A stretch of 64,000 nt of DNA. Origin: Psococerastis gibbosa. Its lineage: Eukaryota; Arthropoda; Insecta; Psocodea; Psocidae. The notes under the pieces are model-generated. The model ran no database searches. It saw only the letters and a list, made by a program, of their open reading frames with translations, and had not been told where the DNA came from. This document shows positions 22,601-33,089 of the stretch, piece after piece (position 1 is the stretch's first letter; the number at the start of each line of letters is the position of its first letter). A program made the position numbers and the translations under genes. The DNA lies in NCBI GenBank assembly GCA_963971405.1, contig OZ020487.1, forward strand, positions 10,203,344-10,267,343, read 5' to 3'.

Positions 22601-22944
22601 ACACTAACTTCCACTATTCTTCTGTTGTTCGGCAAACCTTTTGCTGGCTCGGGAATCTCCAACATACGGCAATACTGGTCTTGTACTTTCATGGCGGACG
22701 CCAATTTTTCCAATAGCTCCCTCTGCAGTCTTAAAAGCACAGGACGCGGCGCCGCCTCTTCGGGAATGGCTATCAAATAGATTCGAAGAGGGTTTCCATT
22801 GATTTCGGCACGGCAAAATGGGCAGTTTTTCTCGCATTCGAGCCATGTAGCCATGCAAGTGTCGTGGAAAACGTGGCCACATGGCAAGGCTGACTTCAGG
22901 ATGGAAGCAATGAGCTCCTCATTACATATCGTACAAATAAACAT
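16490..22944 (-). CDS. RING-H2 / coiled-coil E3 ubiquitin ligase, TRAIP-like (4 exons)
   Basis: Exons 22944-22484, 21800-21389, 18380-18318 and probably 16678-16490 join in matching phases (2, 0, 0) to about 374 residues. Residues 4-44 are a RING-H2 finger with C4, C7, C22, H24, H27, C30, C41 and C44. A charged segment follows, then predicted coiled coils around residues 75-150 and again near 225-265. RING plus coiled coil without other domains is the plan of TRAIP (fly nopo), a nuclear replication-stress ubiquitin ligase, but many lineage-specific RING proteins look alike. The RING identity is sure; the TRAIP assignment is not. Introns carry hairpin transposons at 17456, 18958, 20888 and 21898. 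Confidence 0.6.
17456..17865. mobile_element. Short inverted-repeat element, copy e
   Basis: Outer ends TAAGGCGCGGATATTCCACT and mirror AGTGGAATACCCGCCTAA. Inner arms contain CAAATTTGATTTTGTCATTG. The core carries the TTTAATTTTAGTTTGTTATT and TGATCATTGATCAATTTTAA blocks of copy b, although the ends differ. Confidence 0.8.
18057..18190. repeat. Small hairpin repeat
   Basis: CAGGATTCCCGCGGCCATTTGCA (in two parts, 18059-18081) is mirrored by TGCAAATGGCTGCCGG and AATCCTG at about 18168-18190. It is probably a short inverted-repeat element, but no second copy was seen. Confidence 0.5.
18318..18380 (-). CDS. RING gene, 63-nt exon 3
   Basis: Acceptor CCTTATTCCAG and donor GTAAGTTTAT flank exactly 21 codons in phase 0, reading RRRALAAMQEFILATAEY. 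Length, phase and open frame all agree with the end of exon 2 at 21389. The stretch is predicted helical and may extend the coiled coil. Confidence 0.55.
18958..19382. mobile_element. Short inverted-repeat element, copy f
   Basis: Ends TTAGGCGCCCATTCCACATA and the mirror TATGTGGAATGGGCGCCTTA. Arms continue with GTCAATGAAAATTATGAAAT. The core holds AAAAAATGGCGTCATGGGAT and TTGATCAATGATCAATTGAT, the reverse of the copy-b core. The core has therefore been inverted or exchanged relative to the ends. Confidence 0.85.
19635..19745 (+). mobile_element. SINE family 2, copy 1
   Basis: Shares GTAACTCGACACAAGTACCT, GTGAGGCGATTGAAGAGG and CGGATACATTCATTAAATTG with copies at 24855 (plus) and 37045 (minus). 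The fuller copy at 37045 has a GGGTTCGAGTC B-box, so the family is tRNA-derived. This copy is cut short after the variable region. Confidence 0.5.
20124..20186 (-). repeat. tRNA-derived sequence (pseudo-tRNA or SINE head)
   Basis: The minus strand reads GACTTGTGGTCCAGCGGTTA (A-box) and, about 45 bp on, GGTTCGAATCC (exact B-box consensus), followed by CGCCAAGCCCAG. The two ends pair only partly as an acceptor stem, so a working tRNA is unlikely. No other copy was seen in the window. Confidence 0.5.
20888..21263. mobile_element. TTAA-flanked inverted-repeat element, copy 1
   Basis: Begins TTAAGAGATATGCTACGTAG and ends CTACGTAGCATGTCCTCTTAA. Subterminal sequences TTGGCACCCCAAAATT and AAATTTTGGGGTGCTCATTT mirror each other. 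It shares its whole body with 25152-25544. TTAA at both ends suggests a piggyBac-type or similar non-autonomous element. The body also has a mirrored CCAAAAATTTAATATTTC area. Confidence 0.8.
21389..21800 (-). CDS. RING gene, exon 2 (coiled coil)
   Basis: The acceptor CCTTTGCTACAG ends at 21801 and the donor GTAAGTTTCC starts at 21388. One base completes the codon split from exon 1, then 137 full codons follow. The second half (AEDLHLKVVSMTDKIDRL and on to NAENAAIKTELELVK) has a heptad pattern. Upstream in-frame sequence to 21916 is intron read-through, because it carries the acceptor. Confidence 0.65.
21898..22011. repeat. Hairpin repeat in RING gene intron 1
   Basis: GGAGAGAGGTGCAGCTCAAT at 21898 is mirrored by ATTGAACTGCACCTCTCTCC at 22011, and pairing continues for about 45 bp to a small loop. 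No protein sense. The only copy in the window. Confidence 0.7.
22109..22264 (-). mobile_element. Dispersed element R2, copy 1
   Basis: Read on the minus strand: CGACTCGTATCTGTACTTGG, TTCATTGCGTCAATGGTAAG, CTTGTCTCAGCTTGTCCATT, then GCCGGTGTAGGTTGACATCG and GCCAATGGCC. The same string occurs at 26040 (minus), 35709-35955 (both ways), 37565 and 59796. No internal promoter boxes were recognised, so its class is open. Confidence 0.6.
22484..22944 (-). CDS. RING gene, exon 1 (RING-H2 finger)
   Basis: The ATG at 22944 starts MFICTICNEELIASILKS, with all eight zinc ligands inside the first 44 residues (C-x2-C-x14-C-x-H-x2-H-x2-C-x10-C-x2-C). The exon has 153 codons plus 2 nt and ends at donor GTATGT (22483-22478). 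Joining to 21800 restores a Glu codon and keeps the frame. The ATG sits a few bases after an acceptor-like ACTGATACAG, so a noncoding first exon further right is possible. Confidence 0.75.
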
Positions 22945-23599
22945 GGCAGCTTCGTTACTGTATCAGTATCAGTTGAAGCGGGCGCTTCCCGTATTCCCTT
23001 CTGTCTTTCTGAAAAAATCACAACACTCTCAACTCAGGACTAATTGTGGTTTCAAAATATTTTGTTAACAATCCCAATCATCTTAGAAAAAAATGTTCCA
23101 ATGCATTTTGATATACAGCTAGTTTGTCTTCAACGCCGGTTTTGGTCAGTGTTGGAACTCAATCCTTCTCACATCGGTCTCACAATCAATATTTTGGGAC
23201 AACACAAATTCCATAACCATAAAAATGTAGGGGAACAAGACTTCTCAGAAATGTGACCTAATTGATAACTCAACAATTGATTTTCCCCTCCAGTTGTCTA
23301 CCAATAGATTTTAATTAAATTAAAAATAATTTCCAATTTCGAATCTGAATGAAACCGGGGACACAAAATATATGGACTTTTCGAAGATGATATCGTGAAA
23401 CGATGAAAGTTTTCACTTAGGCAATGGTTACTGGTTAGCGAATAGATTTAGTGAAATACGGGTGAGATAGGTAGGTCCAGATTTTGATCTAGTCCAGATT
23501 AGTGCCCCTGGAGAAAAATTTCACAACTAAGTCTACTATGCTCGGTACAAAGATTTAATCTTCAGAGAGCAACAGTGGCCCTTATAGGCCATACAAGTA

Positions 23600-23945
23600 A
23601 TAATCATAGGGAGTTAGAAGCAGAACCTTGCAGCCTTGGCATTTATAGACAGTGCTCGACTAGAGCCATAAAAAAGTCGCATGCTGCACCTGCCTTTCTT
23701 AAGTTAAGATATGACCTCACCGCTAGCTCATTTTGTCTACAGGCCAGGCTTTCACGGGTTAGAACTAGTAACACAATAATTATTAGAGGCAGAGCCTTGC
23801 TACCTTGGTATTTATGGGCAGTGGTCGACTACAGCCATAAAAAAGAGCATGCTGCATCTGCCTTTCTTCTTAAGTTTAATATCATGGTAAGATATGACAT
23901 CACTGCTGGCCCATTTGGTCTACAGGCCCGGCTTTTAAGACTCGT
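23600..23945. repeat. Tandem duplication, about 170-bp unit
   Basis: Two diverged copies of a block with AGCAGAACCTTGCAGCCTTG, TGCTGCACCTGCCTTTCTT and TTTTGTCTACAGGCCAGGCT (second copy CATTTGGTCTACAGGCC). Each unit contains an acceptor-like CTACAG. The units differ at many sites, so the duplication is old. Confidence 0.65.
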
Positions 23946-24029
23946 AATTCAATTGTTAATGCCAAAAAAATGTTGGAGTTTTACGACTGTGACAAAGGAC
24001 CATGAAGGCTATGCGTCTGTTGAGTTTAT

Positions 24030-24141
24030 TACTTTCTACCGTCTGCCGTTCTACCGCATGCTACGAATACCTTGGCAAGCCCATGTAACAAATGAGGAGG
24101 TTCTAACCAGAGTAAGCGAAAGAAAAACTCTGGTTGCATAA
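24030..24141 (+). pseudogene. LINE C-terminal remnant (RTE-like)
   Basis: Reads RMLRIPWQAHVTNEEVLTRV then SERKTLVA and a stop. This is the stereotyped sequence after the RT domain in RTE-like LINEs. The same motif occurs at 55377. Only about 35 codons remain. Confidence 0.65.
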
Positions 24142-24854
24142 GTAAAAGAAGAGCTCACTACATAGATGTTTCTAATTTTTTTTAAATGGGAAACCCCGCT
24201 AGATTTCTGAAATGGGCTCTTTTCCTTACATTTATACATGTTTTTTTTCATATTTACTGGACCTGTTGTGCCGACAATTGTCCTCAATTGAACAATAATG
24301 ATTCACTCTTGACAGCTAGGTCTAAAGGTAATACACGTGTGTACCAGTGTACCTATGATGGCCTGCCGTCATAATACCAATTTAATTTATTCTGGGGTTA
24401 AGCATGTAATAAATTATTTAATGCAGTGCTATTCTAAAATTGTTCTGTATTTTTTTTTAAATTGGTGCCGCCATTGTGCTACAAATGAAGGGGGTTCCTG
24501 GGAGGGGCAGTTGACTCCCCTCCCGCAGTCAAAAAATACACAGATACAGTATATTTTATGTACCGGGTACAAACGTATGACTCATAATTACTATGTCAAA
24601 TAAAGAACATTTCAAAGGTTTTCCTTTGATGTACATGACATTTTTTGATAAATTAAGTTAGAAAATCTGGGGTTTGAATTTGGAGCATGCACCAAAACGA
24701 AATATCTAATTTTTAAATAAAAATGAATTTTCGGAAGCATATATCATAATCTGCTACAATTACCCGGCAACCCGAGCAGTGACCAACGGGCATATACATT
24801 GCGCTCACAAAACACTTTTTGGGCTTTAGACTATAAATGGTGTCCTAGTCTTCA

Positions 24855-24966
24855 CACGCCATGCAATCGGAGTCGTGTCGTACTCATCACAGGTAATACC
24901 CTACAGAGGCGACTGAAAAGGTCAATCGGATACATTCATTAAATTGTTTGTAAACGATTAATCTTC
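24855..24966 (+). mobile_element. SINE family 2, copy 2
   Basis: Matches 19635-19745 in AGGCGACTGAAAAGGTCAAT and CGGATACATTCATTAAATTG. The head is degraded. Confidence 0.45.
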
Positions 24967-25151
24967 TTACATAAAAAATTAATTCTGTCGGTTTTATAGC
25001 TACCCTAGCTATGCACAAAAACGGATAAAAATGAATATGAAGTGGAAGGAACCCATCTCTTTTATAAGGCAATTTTAAACAAGGATTGACTTATTTCCAT
25101 GTCACTGACATGTTCCGTCCACTAAAAAGTAGCATAAGCAATAAGTACCTC

Positions 25152-25544
25152 TTAAGAGGACATGCTACGTAGAAAATGAGCACCCCAATATTTGTTGTTT
25201 TCATAGCCTTTTTATATTTTTATTTAATTAACAAAGCAAGTCATTAAAAATTTGGCTCATGGAATTTGTAGAATACTACTTAATGCTTCATATAATAGGA
25301 AATATTAAATTTTTGGTATCTTAGTTCTTTCATAAATACCAGAACAGACAGGACAGGACTAAAATTTCGCGTATTTTGGGATTTTTGGAAGAACTACAAA
25401 ACCGAAAAGTAAAAATACCCGGTTATATGCACGAAGTAGCCTTTTACAACTTAGGTGAGCCAAATTTTTAATAGCTTGCAGAGTTAATAAAATAAAAAGT
25501 ATCAACTTTTTGGTTGCCAATTTCCTACGTAGCATATCCTCTTA
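25152..25544. mobile_element. TTAA-flanked inverted-repeat element, copy 2
   Basis: Ends TTAAGAGGACATGCTACGTA and TACGTAGCATATCCTCTTAA. The body is colinear with the reverse complement of 20888-21263, with about the same length. Two copies with the same TTAA boundary define the family. Confidence 0.82.
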
Positions 25545-25680
25545 ATCAAAAATGGGTAGTAAGTAAATAACTATTCACCGACCTTCAAATCCTTCAGAAA
25601 TGGGGTTGCTTAAAGGTAAATAAATGATGTAGCGTAGCCAAATTTTGTAAAGAGACAAGCGGAAGGGGAAAAGAATTATA

Positions 25681-25894
25681 AATAAATAAATATTAACTTT
25701 TTGTTCTATTACTAAGCCAACCTAGCGGAGTCAGGGCTATAAATCCCAAAGCCCTCTCTTACAGTTAACTAGGAAGACTCGGGACCGCCTGCTTTACATG
25801 CCCTCCGAAGAAAGGTCAGAAAATGTAACAAGTGTGGGACGCGAACCAACAACCTTTCGGGGGAATCTGTACCACTACTCTACATGCCCTGACG
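25681..25894 (-). mobile_element. tRNA-derived SINE family 1, copy 1
   Basis: On the minus strand the head reads TGTAGAGTAGTGGTAC (A-box region) and then GGTTCGCGTCCCACACTTG (B-box). The body GGCGGTCCCGAGTCTTCC and CCTGACTCCGCTAGGTTGGC ends in TTTATT repeats. Copies occur at 43941, 48482, 56604, 57842, 59711 and 53446. Confidence 0.75.
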
Positions 25895-26039
25895 TAATAA
25901 GTGTCAAAATCAATTTATTTTTATTTTGGACTAATTAAATGGAAATTATTTACAATGAAGTGACACATTATGTCGATCTACTACTTTATAATTTGAAAAG
26001 AATGTTCGAGTAAACTCGGACCGGTTCTTTTATTTAAAG

Positions 26040-26300
26040 TTGTAAGGACTTTATATGGACCCAGGCTTACTTATAGTGGTCCATAAGTCCCTTGTCCAAT
26101 GCCAACGACCATATGGGTTTTTTATTATTTACATTATTTGTAATAATGTTTTCGTATGAAGTTTTGGCTATTGGCAAACTGGTACCTATATTTGTCCGAT
26201 GTCAACCTACACCGGCTACAAACGATAAAGGACAAGCTTACCATTAACACAATGAAACAGGCGAAAGCATGACTTAACCAAGTACAGATACGAGTCGTGG
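26040..26300 (-). mobile_element. Dispersed element R2, copy 2
   Basis: Full-length copy by comparison with 37565 and 59796: the head CGACTCGTATCTGTACTTGG ends at 26300 and the tail AGTCCTTACA at 26040. An AT-rich stretch (about 26118-26150) is inserted or diverged. It has a frame-broken pseudo-coding look but no recognised product. Confidence 0.6.
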
Positions 26301-27289
26301 CTTTTTCTAACAAACATTGGTGAGAAAGGAGTTCAAGAACTGTGGCCAATAAGTGTTAGTGAAGGCCACTTGTCATATATCGAAATGTAGAGGAACAATT
26401 CTGCCAATTTAACGGTTCTATGATGTACAAAAAATTCGTAGGAAGGGTACTCCCATTTGAGGAGCAAACTTTCAAAACCGCACAAATCCATGAACATTAA
26501 AAATTGATTTTATAATCGATTTTCCATCTTCATGAGTTGAATCAGGATTGCTAATAAAAAAATAAAATTGAAATAAAAATTTAACCCAGTCTTCTGCAGG
26601 GTTAAAATCTTATATTCCCGTCAAAACGGAACAAATCCATCACTTAACAAATCCTTCAATATGATCCGATCAAAAGTGAACAAATCCAATGTTACTCTCT
26701 ATTACTACAAACGAGTTCCTTTCAAAAAGGCACAACTCCAAAATAATTGTGGTAAAGCGGCTTTGAAGACCGTTTTTTCCGCAGAAAATCGACAAATGGC
26801 AGTATTGTCCCACCTAAATATTGATTTGCGTTTTGTCAGCTTCCACTAGACCGCTCGAGCTCCTCTCTTCGGTTCTTAGTTTTACGTATATGCACGATTA
26901 TCTAAAGCTGGGGGCTGAGTGCCCTGCTATATTTTAAATGCCATCAACAATGGAAGGGGGCGGGCTTATTATGGTGACGATTGGGAGTTTCGGTGACTTG
27001 CGCTGGTATAAGGCGATTTTAACCGAAGATGGGCAACCGGCAGTTGTTGTAATAGCTGATGAAGATAGAAGTAGTATCTTCATTACCTATGTGAGCGAAA
27101 ATCTATCATATATTATGCTAGCCCTACTTGTGGTTATTAAAATATAATCAAGCCATGGTTTTACCAAAATCCGTTATAAATATGTTTTTCGTGTTTCCTG
27201 AACATTTTACGAAAATGGATAAGTGCCGCTTTGAAAGTTTGCTCCTCATTTGCTCTTAAGAGTGCAGCTTACCCAAATTCACATAAAAC

Positions 27290-27500
27290 GTACTTTTGAA
27301 AGTTTCAAGAATGTATGCCGATTTTAGATTTGGACTCTACCCGGCAGCAGTCCTACTCTTCTTCCCTCAAAAAATGAAGCTTTACCCAAATTTACATAAA
27401 ACTTACCTTTTGGAAGTTTCAAGAATATTTGCGGATTTTAGATTTGGACTCTTCCCGGCAGCAGTGCTCCTCTTCTTCCCTCAATTACCCAAGTGCAAAA
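27290..27500 (-). repeat. Tandem duplication with splice-donor-like ends
   Basis: Two copies (about 27276-27383 and 27388-27490) of a block read on the minus strand as GGGAAGAAGAGGAGCACTGC, CCGGGAAGAGTCCAAATCTA, then CTTGAAACTTCCAAAAG. In the right-hand copy this is followed by a perfect GTAAGTTTTATG donor. In the left copy the donor is mutated to GTACGT. It may be a duplicated 5' untranslated exon of a minus-strand gene. Confidence 0.45.
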
Positions 27501-29701
27501 ATGTAATGCCACTGAAGTCTTCAATCAGTATGAACTGCGAGTGCGAAGTGAACTAAAACAAAGCGGGATTGAGCCGAGCGGACGGACAACTTCCATATAG
27601 AATAACTTGCTGTCATTGGGTTGTCAACTCCAATTATAGTGCCCATGATTAACTTATGGAGAATCCTTGCGCTGTGTGTTGACTTGGGTGGAGCGTTCTT
27701 TCCGTCTTAAATATTTTTTTGAATTTACAGCATATTAATTTTTAATTTACTCCCAAATGATAGGCTAATAGTCAAATCTCCCCTATTACACACTCGAATA
27801 TTGTTCTAATAAAATTTTGTGGTATCACTAAATTAACATTACTGTGATCGATGGATTATTGGGCCTACAAAATAATTTGTTACGCCAATCATTTTAGAAA
27901 AATATACGAATTGTTATTATTATTATTACATGCAACTAACAACAACGACAACAACCCAGGCCCATACACAGGATTTAATTTTGGGGGAGGGGGGGGGGGC
28001 AAGAACATAAATTTTAAAAAATGATAGGTACATTCGTAGTGGTTTTATTAGTTTTAGCTAAAACTCTTGCATTATTTATTACTTTTTATCAAATTTATGG
28101 GGGGGGGGGGGGCATGGCCCCCTCCTTGGGTACTGGCCGATAACAACCAATCTTATTGGTATGAATTTTATCTAACAGCATAATTAAATATTAACTTATA
28201 ACCCACCTTTTAGCTGTTCCTGAGACGGAAACAACTTGACTCTGGCAATCCTGAGTGCTACGGTTCATTCAAAGGGCACCCTGAAACCCACAAATGCATT
28301 AGTTTTCCAGTCTTGACTTGAGCATGGGGTGCCGTCTAGTATTCCTTGCCGAGACATTTCTAAGGGTGTAGGCGGGGCCTTAAAAATCATTCAAACATCT
28401 CGTGGCAAACTTGCTCTGAACCGAAGGTAATTTGTGGCGTGTAACCACGAGGCAATCAATTTACAAACTTAGTGCAGTGCATTCTAGGACTGTAAGGTGA
28501 GTTCATGGTCGTTATTTCGTTAACCCATGCTGTAGTTCCATAAAATACGTGTACCTCCAAAGCTTACAGCTAAAGCTACTCACCAACACTTTCAAACGAA
28601 TCAAAATCTATAAAGTTATGAAATGATAATGTAAATTAAATAATACTGGTCTAACATTTTGGTGAAATCTATATTATATACGCAGCAGGAAATAAAATAA
28701 CCCCCAATTTTTATACAAATTCACATTCAACACGATGAGCTGATACTTTGATGGTCCGTGTATGTACAGTATTTTCTATGGTACAATATACGAATACAAT
28801 ACATGACTACTGAGCAATGAGCCATCAGACCGGAGCTAGGAAACTTGTCAACCATGATTAAAAATCATTTAAAGAAAACGCCCCAACCTGACTATGAAAC
28901 AGAAAAAGTTATTACAAGTATTACAAACAACAATGACAATATATATTATTTTCTGTAAAAATACAGTATACTCTAGGACGTAGGTGTTGAAAACACGTAT
29001 GCCATGTCCTCGGAGCAGTACCATCTGGTATACAAAGCACCACGACTTTTGAATAACTAACGTAGGCTAATCCAATAATATATTTTTTGAAAGATAAGAG
29101 AAAGGGAGACAATGTGAAGTCGAAGAAATATGAGAGGAAATAGTAGCCTACTTCATGAATTGAATATTTTTGTTAGTAGATCAGAGGAAGAAAATAAGTC
29201 GAAGATATCTTCGAAAAAGCACTTGACAGATGATTTCGGTGAGACGTTGTAGTTTGTAACAATAACCCAGCCTATAATTATTGAAGAGAAATTGGTGCAA
29301 TGTTGGCTAATGCAACATTGTTTGAAATTGCAAACTTCACGTTAAATGGAATAAAAATGGAACTTCACACCATGATAATACAGCCCAATCAGTGTAGACG
29401 TAAATTTTGAAAAACAATTGGCCAACTGAATCAGAACTGGAATCTTTTCAAAAAAGTCAAATTACCTAACACCTTCATTAACAATTTCAAAAAAAATTGT
29501 CATAATACATCGTTACCTACATCAATGTACTTAATTTTTATACTCAATGATTTACAAATACCGACACTGATATCAGAAGACCAAGGATTAAAAATATCCC
29601 ATAGGTAGACTATTAAAACACTCGTTCACTTGTAGCCTTGAAGTGAATACATAGTCAGGAAGTAAATGACGCGACAATTGAACATTTTTAAAGTTTTCAA
29701 C

Positions 29702-29870
29702 TTCAATTTCCAGGAAAGAATGGTAAAACAGAGTAGACAAAGCCGTGATAGCCAGTTGTCTGGTGACAAAACTACTTCAAAACAGAAGAATCCCACCAGT
29801 GCTAATATGGACTTTTTAACAACAAATTTCAAAAGACAACTTACCAGTTACAATACTGTCGAATACAGGT
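29702..29870 (+). CDS. Candidate exon, plus strand, unassigned
   Basis: The acceptor TTCAATTTCCAG precedes GAAAGAATGG, and the frame MVKQSRQSRDSQLSGDK runs 48-odd codons to a donor-like CAG-GTAAAA at 29870. Basic and serine-rich, not recognised. It overlaps the minus-strand candidate at its end, so at least one of the two may be chance. Confidence 0.3.
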
Positions 29871-30010
29871 AAAATACACGGATCCATGGACGAAGAAAAC
29901 GGTTTGTAGGCATGTCTTCCAAGCCGGACAGTAGATTCAGCAGCAACTCGAAAATTGGACAAAAACATTAAGCAATGGTAGAGTCGATCTTTACATCCGC
30001 CCTTTATAAT
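29856..30010 (-). CDS. Candidate exon, minus strand, unassigned
   Basis: Minus-strand frame reading FLSNFRVAAESTVRLGRH followed by AYKPFSSSMDPCILPVFD, ending at donor GTAAGTTGTC just below 29856. The composition looks like real protein, with few rare residues and good hydrophobic spacing. I could not place the family and found no partner exon. Confidence 0.35.
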
Positions 30011-32000
30011 TACCAGATGCAGATATGTCACTTACCAACGTTGTTTAAGTTTCTTTAACACAATCTGCACCATTCTAATTGGTCCCTTGCATACTTGAAA
30101 AGAATACAACAAGCTGAGCTGCACGCTGGGGTACCAAGAAAGCGGAGAAAGAGTAGTTCTTGGTCTTTAGCGTAGGCCTAATCTATTTGAAATGTTTCCA
30201 TAAAAATGAATACTTCAAAACCGGTCCGCTCATAAGAATACGCAGGAATTGGACTTCCCCAAAGGACTCCTCCAGCTCTGTTGTGGGACCTGTCTTCCAC
30301 ATGCGCACCAGCCCTAGACCACCTTTCTAGACATCTGAACAGCCCTGCCTCATGTTCAGTTTGTCTAAAGGTGTTCATAGACGATCCAATACGGTCTGAA
30401 GTATTCCATCCATTTACCAATCATCCATCGTCTATGAGAACCTTTACTTTTAGCCAATATCAGATCCCCCATAGATGTCTCACTCAGCTGCCGACCACAG
30501 ATTGCCGTAAATGCCACGTGTTAGAGACAACTAAGTTTTTGCCCGGTCGAGAAAAAAAAATGTGTCCTCTATTTAACTGATTTCCAGTTAACGGCAATTA
30601 AGCTTTAATCATAGAATGCTATGATAGGGCTGCCCAGCAAGATAACTGCTACTTAGTTTGCTTTTCGGACCTACGAGCTACGACGTTAAGGATTTGCAGA
30701 TCTTCCTGATTGTCAATTGTGACTTTTAAGCTGTCCTGATGTGTTCATATTAAAAGCCCATGCTTCATTGCTCCGATGAACCTATCAGAAATACCATAAT
30801 TTTTAACATTTGCCACTGATAGGAAGACTATTCATATTTCAGCCGCTGTCCCGCATAAAAATAGAGACACATTCGATTCTTCGCCAAATAACAAACTACC
30901 GTTCTAAACTGTTTCCGAGCGTGCATAAAAATTGTAATAATGATTCTATATATGCGGTACTGATTTCCCGCCAACTGGGCACAATTACCTTCCAGGTCGT
31001 CAGCCGCATGGAAACTCCCCTCAATGGAATACTTATTCTCTGCAGGCAAGACTTCTCATATTTTAGCCAATGTTCTCCAGCGCAACAGGAAGCCAATAAA
31101 TGAACATCGTCAAAGCCACCGTGTTCATTTGTCTATAGGTGAGCAACGCTGGATGATTCGGCTTCGAGAAGCTATGTGGCAGAATCTACCTAATACTACT
31201 AAACCTAGTGCCACAAAGTGTCTGAGTTGCGAGGTCGATGAATACCTACCAAACTAAGTTATTAGTCGTTGAAACTGAACAACTACAGTATATTTGAGAA
31301 CTCGGGACATCTACCAAAGCTTTCCTTACCAGAGCACATACTGTAAAATTACAAGTAATTGAAAGAGTGAAAAGAATTGTCTCTGCAAAGTCAAAGAACC
31401 AAATGAGCTCTCAGGTTTTTCGAATTCAAAATTAAAGATCATTCTATAGAGCCCCATCATAGGGAAATACATATATAGTTTTAGCAGTCTCCAAACACAG
31501 CATCATCGTAAATCTATGCTGAGATAGATGAATAAATAGTCAGGTGTCTTAAAAGATCAATTAGCTTGGTATCCACTAAAAAACAAGTTAGTTCTTTTCA
31601 TGCAAGAGAGCTAATGTTATAATTTACAAATCCTATGAAGCTCTGCCCATTTCACACGCCATTAAAATATATATCAAATCTGGAATAAGAACCCTTTCTT
31701 GTTGAACTCAAGACTCTAAATGGTTATATAGTGTCTGCGTACTGTCGCTATCTGATTCCCACAAGCGGTAGTTCTCAGTATTTCCTTAGAACTCCCAACG
31801 CCATCGAAAAATAGAAAAACGCAGGCAACGGGGAAAATTCAACTAACGGCCACGACATTCATTGACTAGGCGGTACAAAGCTCACCGGGGTTACTTTTAC
31901 CAGCGTCCAAACCCAATGCCTAAAAACCTATGCAATTGCAAGATGCAAATAATTACGTTCGCTATGTATTTTCAAGTTGTATTGTTAAAGCAGTACTTAG

Positions 32001-32146
32001 AGTTATATATATATATATAGGAGAGATGAGACATTCGAGCGCGCCCAAAATATTTTTTGAATCCCGGGGCCACCTGGTACGGTGGTCCTAGGAGGCACAC
32101 AATATTTTTGGCGCGCTCAAACCTCCCATCTCTCCTATATATAACT
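32001..32146. repeat. Hairpin element with AT-repeat ends
   Basis: AGTTATATATAT and TAGGAGAGATGAGA are mirrored by TCCCATCTCTCCTA and TATATAACT. Inner arms GAGCGCGCC and AATATTTTT pair with AATATTTTTGGCGCGCTC. The loop holds GGTACGG. A compact short inverted-repeat transposon with one copy here. Confidence 0.7.
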
Positions 32147-32213
32147 TTACGAGTACTAACTGATGGCTTGAATCGTACGTGAACATTTATTACAGAATTA
32201 GAATAGTGCTGAA

Positions 32214-32498
32214 AACATGGCCGTCCGCATGATGAAATATGAGGTGGGTCAAGAGCGAATGAAAAAAAATTGAAAGTTCCACAGTTTTTTGTGGGGGGGG
32301 GGGGGGGGGCAGATATGGGATGAAGTAATATTATAAATAAAAAATCAATAATTACGATGAATCGTCCTATTTATTATATTTAATATAAGTGGCCAATTGG
32401 ACAGTTTGTACAATGGCAGCCTAGTTAGTACCATTTTTTCCGGGTCAATCGAGGTGGGTCAGATGACCCATCTGCCCATAGCTGTGGACGGCCATGGC
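32214..32498. mobile_element. Inverted-ended element with a long G run
   Basis: CATGGCCGTCCGC near 32217 is mirrored by GGACGGCCATG at 32486-32496. Both sides carry GAGGTGGGTCA (32250 and 32450). The G run at 32291 lies inside. Related in style to the GGCCGTAGCC elements at 42872 and 52232. Confidence 0.55.
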
Positions 32499-33033
32499 TG
32501 AAAATGAATTTGGCTTAACAGTGGAAATATTGCTGAATTTCTGAAATTAAATAGCCGTCGAAAAGGGGAAAAGATGAAACAACAACAATTCGCAACGAAG
32601 AAGACAGACTATGATTAAAAAATAACTCAGTTCAATGATGAGTGGAAACACAAGCGTGCGTTTTTCATTTCTGAATGAACACCAAAATGAAAAAGTAGCA
32701 ACACTAAGGCATGAATCTACTTGTACGATCGGCTACATATTGAAGAAAAAATGACAAAAAACTTCTGCAAAGACTCAAAGAATTATTAAACTGAAGATTA
32801 AGGAAATGAACTAGGCATTGTGCTTCACCGCTTAACCAGGACTCCATTTTTAAAACATACCGGTGGAAACCAAGCCAACTACCGTATAGAAGGAACATCA
32901 GCAATACTATTTTTTTATACCAAGAACTTGAGTTTATATTGATAAAATGGAATAAGACAACTACACACCACTTTTAGCTGGACATTTCCGTCGACTGCCC
33001 ATAGATACATCATATTGATACAAATGCGTACCT

Positions 33034-33089
33034 TTAAAATAGACGAACGTCAATCATTTGCCCATCGATACGGGTTCGGTCAAGCAGAG
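33034..33089 (-). CDS. HNRNPM: hnRNP M exon 8 (end of RRM3, stop)
   Basis: Codes for LLDRTRIDGQMIDVRLF and TAA (33036-33034). Two acceptors are possible: AACAG at 33099 and TTTCAG at 33090, nine bases apart and in the same phase. The second is preferred because it lies about 12 bases after the U12 branch-like TCCTTAAC and gives the normal RRM length. Confidence 0.8.

Larger units (their letters stand above)
22945..29700. other. Repeat-filled intergenic region
   Basis: No host gene is recognised. It holds a tandem duplication (23600-23945), a LINE tail (24030-24141), SINEs (24855, 25681), an R2 copy (26040), a TTAA element (25152), a promoter-exon-like duplication (27290-27500) and G runs (27990, 28098). 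Frames such as 26938-27147 are unrecognised and short. Confidence 0.5.
29871..33033. other. Intergenic region left of hnRNP M
   Basis: Several 70-100 codon frames on both strands (30178-30580, 30810-31257) cannot be tied to any family and have no consistent splice signals. Two hairpin or poly-G elements lie at 32001 and 32214. Otherwise AT-rich sequence in which I see nothing. Confidence 0.4.

Noticed and set aside
30178..30580. Overlapping 80-100 codon frames on both strands
   Set aside because: No recognised domain, no consistent splice signals and no repeat partners. Likely chance.
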